Source: Marsupella aquatica
Lineage: Eukaryota > Marchantiophyta
Length of the DNA stretch: 64,000 nucleotides
Assembly: GCA_973895155.1 (NCBI GenBank)
Contig: OZ316891.1
Span: forward strand, 23,746,001-23,810,000
Direction of reading: 5' to 3'
Below the pieces are notes generated by a model. It saw nothing but the letters and a program-made list of their open reading frames with translations, had not been told where the DNA came from and made no database searches. Both the position numbers and the translations under genes were made by a program. Within the stretch, counting starts at the first letter, position 1. The number at the start of each line of letters is the position of its first letter. Shown here piece by piece: positions 56,466-64,000 of the stretch.

Positions 56466-58064
56466 AGCACAGCGGGAGGAGCAGTGAAAGAAGGAGGAAG
56501 AGAGGAAGAAGCTGCCTATGATTGCCTTGATCGAAGGCATTCCTACTGAACTGGCCTACACCGGGGCAAAGAGCACTATCAGGCTTATGGTGCGCTCCAA
56601 TTTTGCACGAGGAGTTGAGTGGGGGAAACTCAGCAAGGCAGACCAGAAGAAAGGAATGAGTCAAATCAAAGATTCATTTCGAAACGGAGCAAAGATTGAT
56701 GAACAGTGGCTTGCAGATAGAATTTCCAATTCAATGTCTCAAGCACGGTACCATGATAGGAAGAAGGTAAGGGCCTACCTGGCAAACTTGGAGGAGTACA
56801 GAAACGTGAGGAGGCCACTGCAATTCACTGAGGACATGTGGAATGCCTTTTACAAAGTGGAGGTGCAGATGAGAGCTGCCAGGAACCTTCTCTTCTGGAA
56901 GGAGATGGAAGCCAAGGCACAGAAGGCCGGGAAGTCCGACCGAGAGCTCAAGGCAATGGCTGAGAAAGTGTCTCACATGCAGCACATTGTGGATGAAGTG
57001 GGTGCACCACCCCAAAAATTCATCCTTGCAGCTGAGCGAGTCAGCAAACGGCCCAAGACCACGCACAAGATGGGCCAAGGTGGACTTCCCGGCCTCAAAG
57101 CACACTTTGTGAGTGGGCCCTCTCCTCTCCTCCCCTGCTTCTGTTTCCTTGCTTTCAATTGCTATCCAAACCTGCAATGCCCCCCTGCATACCTCTTGTT
57201 TCTTTCTTACGGCCTGCCTTGTACTTTAGGTCACCCTGACACATTGCGTGCCTTAGAGATTTCTCGGAATTTTTTAAAAACAGAGTTTGCAAAGCTTTTG
57301 CGATGCGGGTTGCTTTGCAAATGTTTCGCAAAGTCTATCATGGCATTTTTTAAAGTTGTAAATGCGAAGCTATTGCAAAATAATTCGCTTCGCAAACTAC
57401 TTCGCAAACAGCCAATTTATTTGAATTTGCGAAGTGGGGAGTTTTGCAAGTGTGTATTATGTTTAAAAAAAACCGCTAAGGGTTATTGAGCCCAGTTTTG
57501 TGTTAGGGGGCACCCTATTAGCACCTCCATGCATTTTTCTTGGGTTTATAGCATATTAACCTCGATTGATTTTGGTTTTGGAATGTTTGGTTGTGGTAGT
57601 ATAAGAGGTACCGCAGGAAGATAACAGCAAAAGAGATGGAGATAGGATCTGCGCATGGAGCCAAACATCTCTTTGACTTGGTTGACGCAGAGTTGGCAAC
57701 TATAAGTGCATGTATCCCCTTCAGTTTTTCCCACCCAATCCACTTATCTTTTCATTCCGTAAACCTAAACCAATTTGGCGTTGTGCTGTGCAAACAGGAT
57801 GATGAGGATGCCAGTGATACCAGCAGCACCGATGAGAACAATGAGGGGACCACGACAAAGGGGCCCAAGGTAGGAGGGAGTAGTGGATCTGGACCAGTAG
57901 GAGGAGTTTCCCAGCAGGAGGGGGAGGAAGAGGATGAGGACGAGGACGAGGAGGAACCAGATGTGGAGGAGCAGCCAGCACCACCTCCTGTGCCACGTCC
58001 GGATCGTCGCAAGAGGGACAAGGGGAAGAGGCCGGCGACAAGGAGTAGGAGGACCCCATTCTAG
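56466..58064 (+). pseudogene. Plus-strand CACTA-region gene, 3' part after solo LTR E
   Basis: Resumes the 51509 frame across the LTR. One TGA (56485-56487, likely from CGA) precedes MIALIEGIPTELAYTGAKS. The central domain has WGKLSKADQKKG, RISNSMSQARYHDRKKVRAYL and PLQFTEDMWNAFYKVEVQMRAARN, a pattern that recalls plant Transposase_24/TNP1-like proteins, with modest certainty. Exon end at 57108 (TTT|GTGAGT), acceptor at 57605 (TATAAG|AGG), both phase 0. The last exon encodes RYRRKITAKEMEIGSAHGAKHLFDLVD, then an acidic run (EEDEDEDEEEPD) and a basic C-terminus to the stop at 58064. The intron 57109-57605 contains GCGAA repeats. Confidence 0.6.
57282..57452. repeat. GCGAA/TTGCAAA motif cluster inside an intron
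   Basis: About ten copies of TTGCAAA, TTGCGA, TTCGCAAA and GCGAAG in both orientations within 170 bp, in the intron of the plus-strand gene. Same motif family as 51176-51403 and 58315-58730. Confidence 0.55.
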
Positions 58065-58314
58065 AGCTTGGTGGTGTAGTGCCTATGGGATGCCCATTTA
58101 CTTAGTGTCGTATATAGTTTTGATATGGGTAGTCTTATAGGGACCTAGCTTGTCATATGACACCCATCTAGGGTTTAGGGTTTAGGAAACCCTAATTTTT
58201 GTGTACCTATCAATTTTCTATAAAGCAATTTTGATTCAGACCTCATTCTCCGTGTTGGACAACAAGACCCCAACCATAATTCAAAACTCTAAATCTAAAC
58301 CCTAGCCTCAAGAC
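58065..58314. other. 3' region of the plus-strand gene, telobox-like motifs
   Basis: Non-coding. GGGTTTAGGGTTTAGG at about 58173-58188 and AAACCCTA copies nearby. It may include the 3' untranslated region. Confidence 0.35.
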
Positions 58315-58730
58315 ATCTTGCGAAACCTATGCGAACAACCCAATTCGCATATTTACCATATTGAAGGTATCGCAAACATTATGCAAACCACATACGTTCA
58401 CAAAAATGTGAAGCCATGTTCATGGCATAACTACCATTAACTTAATATCGCAAGCCGATTACCAAACTTCTGGGATTGCAAATATTTAACTGCTTGATTA
58501 TTATCGCAAGCCTCTCGCGACGCCCACGGAGTTGCTTAAATGTGAGTCCTTTGCGATTCTATTAGTGTCGCAAGTTGCGAAGGCATTGCAAAGGTCTTGC
58601 GAAAGACCGGATGCGAACCTTTGGGCTTCGCAGTTTGCGATTCTATTGCAATGCGCGATACTTCGCAAAGGCGAGTTTTGTTTTTTGATTTCCTTTGTTG
58701 TTTGCGATGCTTTCAAGTTCGCAAAAGGTG
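58315..58730. repeat. Dense GCGAA/TTGCAAA array, CACTA-type subterminal region
   Basis: More than fifteen copies of CTTGCGAA, TTGCAAA, TCGCAAGC, TTCGCAAAG and relatives in both orientations, running up to the CACTA terminus at 58747. This matches the known plan of CACTA elements, whose subterminal repeats bind the element's own proteins. Confidence 0.6.
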
Positions 58731-58747
58731 TAGGTAGTGTTGTAGTG
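58730..58747 (-). other. Candidate CACTA terminal sequence (right end)
   Basis: The minus strand reads CACTACAACACTACCTAC from 58747 inward, a typical CACTA terminus. The flanking ATT (58748-58750) would be the 3-bp duplication. A matching left end was not found in the window. Confidence 0.55.
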
Positions 58748-58948
58748 ATTCCTCCAGCAATCCATGCATTTGCATAGTATCCTCAATCCTCGCAATTTTC
58801 TTTTTGAATTTTCTAGTAGTTTCACACACTCTCACATAAGAAATTCGACAATGCAAGCTTTTACCTTCAAATGAGCTTGCCAACAAACTATTCACATTCC
58901 AAGCCATCAGCGGGTCATCAGAGACGGCATCCCGCCATCCCGCATTGT

Positions 58949-61589
58949 TTAATGGGATGCCTTTCGGAAATCCTCATTTTCTTCCTTGGATTCAGGGCCT
59001 CTCAACTCCTTTCGATTCCTCCAATGTCCAGGTTTCACCACAGGAAACTGGATAATCCGCAAATCATCTCGACTCCTCACCTTTGCCATATGAGTACCAT
59101 CTGGCAAAACCTTGTATTCCAATCGAGCTTGAGTAATGTAGGGCTGCCCTAAAATCAAGTCATAGGGCAAGCTATCATGCACAAAGATGTTAGTTGGCTC
59201 AATCACATTGCCAACCTTCACTGGAACTCCTGGACATCCTCCCCAAAGTGTATTCTTTGAACGATTGATTGAGTTTACTGACCACTGGGTATCACAATCA
59301 ACCATCCATTGCCCAAGATCATAGATGCTTCTTGACATTAGATTTACCTCTATCCTGTATCAATCAATGCTCGGGCTTTGCCCTCCATCCCCACAAGCTC
59401 CACTTCCACCACTGAGCAAGTTCTTGCCCAAAATGGTTCCAAGATGGACTCCTTGCCATCTCCCAATTCAAGATTCTTCATGGTAGAGGCACACATGACC
59501 CACACACTTTGTGAAGCCTTGAGTACCTCCTCTTGACTGATTTTTGCCACTTCTTGTGACTTGTCAAACTTTTCTCCCATCAATGGTTTCCATCTTCCCA
59601 AGTTCAATAGCTTAGCTTCTGACATCTTTGGTTCAGAAACTACCTCCTTTGAAGACTCTGGCATCTGTGGTCCAGAAACTTCATCATTTGAAAACCCTAG
59701 CATCTGTGGTCTAGGAATCTTCTACTTTGAAGACCTTGGCATCTGTGGTCCAGGGATCTTCTCAACATTCACTTGATACACTTGACACTCTGTATTAGCT
59801 CTTGAAAATGAACCTTCTCCATCCTCTTCAACTTCAGAATTAAACTCTGCTCCCAATGCATGAGGTCCTTCTTTATAAAATCTTTTTTGCTTCACCTTTG
59901 CAAGTAAAGCATCTTGAGCTTTGGAGTTCATGCAAGCAAAAAACTCCTCATTGGTGACTCCACTCACTGTGGCTTTCCAAAACTTGTCAGCAACCTGGTC
60001 ATACTCTATGTGTTGCTCCACATCCCTTCCAAGTATCCAACCAGGTCCTTTCTTTTCTGCCTTCTCCTTTTTTACTACTTCCAACTCCTTTGAAGGGGTT
60101 GAAGTAGACTCTTTTTGTGTGCTTACTCTATCCTCAAATCGAACACTCCTTCTCATTGGCACATCAGGTGATGGCCTAGGAGTAGAAGGTCCGAAAACCA
60201 CTTTCTATTTTCCTTTAGCACGTTCTTCCAAGGCTCCACAGACTTTCTTTTCTCCTCCACCATAGAATCCCATAGAGACCCTACTTCTGCAGTAAAAGCA
60301 TAGATCAAAACAGGATCATTCCATTCTGATTTCCTTCTTACAAACTCTGCTAGCCTTTTCTTCTCTGTCTCTGAGGATCCTACTAACGAAGGATCCCCAA
60401 ACACAATGTAGACATCTGCTTCATGCTCACCCTTGTCCCCATAAGCTGCAGCAATAGCTGAGTTATGATGTTTGGCCATTCTCTTCTCCACTAGTACCTT
60501 CATGCCACCTTTGTTGGCATTGACTAGAATAAGTTCACCTAAATCATGGTAGGCAAGCTTTCTTATGTCATCATGCTCAACAAACTTAACCATTCTCACT
60601 TTTAGAGCAGCAGACAGCTCAACACACTCTCTTCTAGAGTGCTCTTTGCTATCACACCAGATACAATTCCAGCTTCTTGGTCCTCTGATAGAACTTCCTG
60701 CTCCTCCACTACCTCTTGATGGTGGTCTCGATGTGTTGCCTTCAATTTGTCCCAAAGCTTGGGTGGCAAGAATGGTAAGATTCTTCATGAGTTAAGACAA
60801 CTCATCCATCTTGTCCACACTCTTCTCACCCCTACCGGTTGTTGATTCCATCTTCTCCACTCTTCTCATAGAAGTCACAGGTGCTACTGTGTCCAGAACA
60901 CCTTCATGATTGAGTTTCTTCCTTTTGTGCTTTTGACTGACTCTTAGCACAGCAATCTCAACCTCCTCCCAAGTTGGCTGATTAGCCCCACAACTTGGGT
61001 TAATTAGTTCTAGAGCAAGCTCTAACTCATCCTGAAGCTTCTCATCAGCAGCTCGGATGAGTAGAGTAGCCTTCTGGACCTTCATAACTTCAGAGCCTAT
61101 CTCAGGAAGTTGGTTGAACTTCTTGACAAACTCCCTCATCAACTCTTGAGGTCCCAACTTCTTACTTCTGTCAGTCACCCAATCAAGGAAAGATGCTTGG
61201 GTGACCCTATCTGGATCTTTCAGCTGAAATTCTTCTTTCATTCTCAGCTCAAAAATATTCCATGCCTTTTCTCCATTAGCTCCCTCTATCAAGGAAACAA
61301 CAATTTCCTTGAGTTCAGGTTCCACCAAAGACACAAGCTCCTTGAGTGCTACCTCAGCATCAATCTTGTGAATTGTAGCCTCTGTCCAGTATCCCTTGAG
61401 ATACCTTGTCGCATTTTTCCCATCAAATTCTCCTTGCTTAGTAAGGACCGAGTGCAAGTACTTGGTGGTCCTTCCAAGCAACTCCTTCTTCTTCTTCTCT
61501 TCCATCTCCTTCTCCTTCATTCCACGTAAGTATGCAGCAACCAAAGATGAAAACCTCTCCATGTCAGTTGGATTAATCTCAGTTCCCAT
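58949..61589 (-). pseudogene. Decayed gag-retropepsin gene of a different retroelement
   Basis: Starts at ATG 61587-61589. First block (61589-60792): helical gag-like region (RTTKYLHSVLTKQGEFDG, RYLKGYWTEA), then a TAA at 60789. Second block (60788-60153): one CCHC knuckle CIWCDSKEHSRREC. After a shift near 60180: the spacer to 59722, then 59703-59350 ending at a retropepsin-type active site ALIDTG, immediately followed by a stop. After a further shift, 59338-58949 carries the C-terminal protease part with DLILGQPYITQARL. The DTG and LMSRSIY-type sequence differs from the DGGS proteases of A/B/C. No RT is present downstream, where the CACTA end lies, so it is truncated or a Gag-protease remnant. 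Confidence 0.7.
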
Positions 61590-61908
61590 GATTGCAATTC
61601 TTCCCTCTTGACTAATGATATACTCACAATTGAAGGACTTATAGTTCCAAAATCATATCTCTCTCTATCAACCAAAACTTAGACATGCACAAGTTAGCTC
61701 CAAAATCCATGGATCCCACTTGGTATTCGACCCACCAAATTTGGCTCCAAGGCTGCCCCTCCCTGCAATTCTGGCACATTTGGACTCCTCATTGAACACT
61801 GGACACAGCTATCTTCACTCCCGGAGAACAAGACATTGGAAAAACCAACGGAGATCTTCGGGCGGGCCTACATGGTAACGTTGTTCTTGGCATTAAAAAC
61901 CGGGGCCT
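61590..61908. other. Leader-side region with a single hairpin arm
   Basis: No gene seen. Near 61707-61730, CCATGGATCCCACTTGG then TATTCG matches one arm of the 62561-62606 palindrome without its partner. Confidence 0.4.
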
Positions 61909-62212
61909 TCATCTTCGAAGATCTGTCGGGGTTCGCGGAGAACCAGGTGTCTCTGTCATAGGAACTACATTAGGCTTCTTTATAAGTAGAGGTCGTTTAA
62001 GAGGTTTACTTGGAGAGACATAGTATGAAATCGAAGCACCCACAACACTCCTACAAGACTCTGATTTCTCAGATTCTGAGGAAAATGAAATCTCTGGCAC
62101 TACTCTCTGTGAGATGGTAATTCATTCATCACATGAGATGGAATAAATTTTTGAACAACATCTGGCAAAGATGCATCTGAACTGTAAATTGACTCATCAC
62201 TTGAAGACGCCA
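61909..62212 (-). pseudogene. Small Ser-rich protein gene, frame broken or spliced
   Basis: ATG at 62210-62212 opens MASSSDESIYSSDASLPDVV for 37 codons to a TAG near 62100. An overlapping frame (62100-61909) continues with PEISFSSESEKSESC and a Pro/Arg/Lys-rich end. Either a small frame lesion or a short intron joins them. It lies about 150 bp after a TATA box with an upstream G-box. No family recognised; it could be the first exon of the gag-like gene downstream. Confidence 0.35.
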
Positions 62213-62363
62213 TAGAGAATCAAACAAGGGTTGTATAGGAGTACGTATTCCTATCCAACAGAGATAATTCAGATTACAGTATTCTATGAAAACAACTACT
62301 CAATACTGAACGAACCTCAAAGTAATCGCGAGAAATGAAGATGAAAAATAGATGCGAGCTCTT

Positions 62364-62396
62364 CCTTTTATAGTTTTTGGGGGCATTGTACACGTG
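62364..62396 (-). promoter_or_regulatory. G-box plus TATA promoter
   Basis: Minus strand: CACGTG (62391-62396) followed 18 bp downstream by CTATAAAAGG (62364-62373). The spacing to the ATG at 62212 fits a plant core promoter with a leader of about 120 nt. Confidence 0.55.
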
Positions 62397-62560
62397 GCAT
62401 TCCCTGATTGGTCCGTACGAGGGTTTTTTCAAGTGAGAGTCTGTCTTTTCAAGGAATGCTGAAATTTAAATTGTAGATTTTTGAGGAAATCGTCGTGGAT
62501 CCCAATTGGTCTTCAAACTGAAATATCAAGGTATGCGATGCAAAAACTTCAAAATGTAGA

Positions 62561-62765
62561 GGGTGAATACTAGATGGGATCCATGGATCCCATCTGGTAT
62601 TCATCCTCCTATTTTCCCAATGAGTTTTTGGACTTGCAAAAAAAATAGGATCCATGGATCTCAGTTGGTATTCATGTCGAAAGATCTCCAGATGCAAAGT
62701 TGCAGGTGGAAAACATTGAGGTTGAATACGATAGTGGATACTTAGATCCCGTCTCGTATTCATCA
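62561..62765. repeat. Second hairpin-repeat cluster
   Basis: 62561-62606 is a 46-bp palindrome with no loop: 21 of 23 pairs are Watson-Crick and two are G.T, centred on GGGATCCATGGATCCC. A partial copy lies at about 62645-62675. A third, about 62720-62763, has arms TTGAATACGATAGTGGAT and GATCCCGTCTCGTATTCA. Arms share the core GAATAC..GATGGGAT with the 44.7-45.0-kb cluster, but the loops differ. Confidence 0.8.
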
Positions 62766-62809
62766 TGCGTTATGGGCTAAAAAGTTTTCGGACATGTTGT
62801 CGGGTTAAC

Positions 62810-64000
62810 TTAACTAACTAACTGTGTGGTTTTGGTCAATCTTGCCACCTTGCTTGGCAAGTCTTTGAACATATGATCTTTGTCGGTGTGGAGCGTCCTC
62901 AACACAGTCAACTCATCTGAAATTGATCTTGACTGGGAGTTCAACATCTCAATTGTGGCCTCATGTTGCTTCAGATCAGTCTGAAGGTGTGTCAAGTAAT
63001 CGTTGGGGGTCTGTCACAAAGAATAAAAAACAGAGTGTCATTCATCAACTCACAAATCATATTAGCTGCAAGCTACTAATCTCAGATTTCCAACGTTAGT
63101 GAAGAGAATAAATAGAAAGTGCGATAAAAACTAATGTGGAAATTGATCAGAGTGAAACCTCATCGTCTTCACATTGGTTGCCTTCTTCCAACTCAATGGC
63201 ATTCGTGGTTTCTTCATGCTTCTCTTCTTCATTTGATATTGAATCCTTTACAAGCTTCAACTCCTCCTCTAGTTTGCAAATTTGATGATGAATCCGCTGC
63301 AGTGCACTTCGCCGGTCGCACTCTGAAGATTTCAAATTTTCCAGGCTTCAAAGAAGTTTCTGAACATCTTCGCGGGCCTCTCTTACTTGGTTCTTACTCC
63401 ATGACATTTCTGATTGAAGCATGGATAGTAACAAGGCACGAGGGGGGGTATTTGGCGACTGCGCAAGAGTGGAAGGACTTGGCCGCACCCACGGAATAGG
63501 GGAGGCAGATGCAGTACCAAGTAGCTCAACAGGAACTTTTTTGAGGGAAAGAACATCCCATCCGCTCTCGGGGAAAGAGAGGCTTGAAGGAACTTGGGGA
63601 GGAACTGCCTCATGAATTGCATCCTCAATAACTTGTGCATCTGCGCGCTTATAGACACAACCAGTCTTCCTTACACAAGGGGGCCCATTAGGCTTACCTT
63701 TGCCTTCTTTATGCCATTGAACAATCTGGCTTTTCAACTTAGATGCAGCATATGCGGCCCAATTAACTGTCCTCCCCAACACTCGCTCAACATACACTCC
63801 CTTAACAAATGTATGTGCCAACACTCCATTGACCGGCTTCTCATATCCATTGACAACTTGGGATAAATGTAAGACATCCTCTTGTGGCAAGCCTGTGCAA
63901 CTACCTAGTTTGTAACCGCTCCGTCCCTTATCTCCAAAGCACGTGACTAGCATTTCCTCACTGATGTCAATGATTCTATGGAGATTTTTGCCTTCATTCG
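62810..64000 (-). pseudogene. Partial multi-exon coiled-coil gene, one internal stop
   Basis: Open at the right window edge. The block to 63348 reads NLHRIIDISEEMLVTCFGDK, then LGRTVNWAAYAASKLKSQIV, CVRKTGCVYKRADAQV and a Pro/Ser-rich linker. A TGA at 63348-63350 (probably from CGA) is followed in frame by a coiled coil (LQRIHHQICKLEEELKLVKD) to about 63147. A further coiled-coil exon at about 63013-62810 (THLQTDLKQHEATIEML) follows a GTGACAG acceptor; the donor is unclear. No family recognised. It may be a transposon gene or a decayed host gene. Confidence 0.4.

Noticed and set aside
61700-61735. tRNA-like segment (GGGTCGAATACC on the minus strand)
   Set aside because: Only a partial B-box resemblance; no A box, acceptor stem or cloverleaf. 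It matches the hairpin arm family instead.

Overview
The window looks like nuclear DNA from a land plant with a large, repeat-rich genome. The evidence is plant-type Ty3/gypsy elements of the Tat/Athila-like kind without a chromodomain, a CACTA (En/Spm) TNP2 transposase with plant-type introns, AAACCCTA telobox motifs, and cytosine decay at CHG and CG sites. The exact group cannot be named from the sequence. No tRNA, rRNA, CRISPR or prokaryotic features were seen.

Positions 1-43001 are one nested pile of retrotransposons. The oldest layer is a plus-strand LTR fragment (24919-25146 and 42852-43001). Two minus-strand relatives inserted into it: element A (1-24918, running off the left edge) and element C (25147-42851, target duplication GGTAA). 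A's 5' LTR was then hit by an unrelated 2.9-kb TG...CA element (2732-5676, duplication CTTCT) and by element B (6806-22289, plus strand, duplication CTTCT). B is a complete, recent 15.5-kb copy. C's 5' LTR was hit by a 2.6-kb TG...CA element of another family (37845-40423, duplication CATTC). A further solo LTR of the A/B/C family (E, 51885-56465, duplication AGCAC) lies inside a DNA-transposon gene to the right.

The main finding is that A/B/C/E elements have giant LTRs of about 4.6 kb. Nearly the whole LTR is one reading frame of 1183-1200 codons, on the same strand as gag-pol and starting about 100 bp after the pol stop. It would encode a basic N-terminus, a globular domain with a GLP motif resembling plant transposon/plant-mobile-domain proteins, and a long C-terminal coiled coil. 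Every copy carries stops, but almost all are CAG>TAG, TGG>TAG or CGA>TGA changes, and the indels preserve frame. The unrelated 2.6-kb insertion also carries a sense-oriented globular plus coiled-coil frame inside what looks like an LTR.

Positions 43654-58747 hold a putative small gene, a cluster of near-perfect hairpin repeats (44722-45085), and a CACTA-type region. That region has a minus-strand TNP2 + DUF4216 transposase gene, a minus-strand two-exon gene ending in a SET-like domain, a plus-strand coiled-coil gene split by solo LTR E, and GCGAA/TTGCAAA-rich subterminal-type repeats ending in a CACTA terminus at 58747. Positions 58949-64000 hold a decayed gag-retropepsin gene of a different retroelement, a small serine-rich gene with a G-box/TATA promoter, a second hairpin cluster, and a partial coiled-coil gene running off the right edge.
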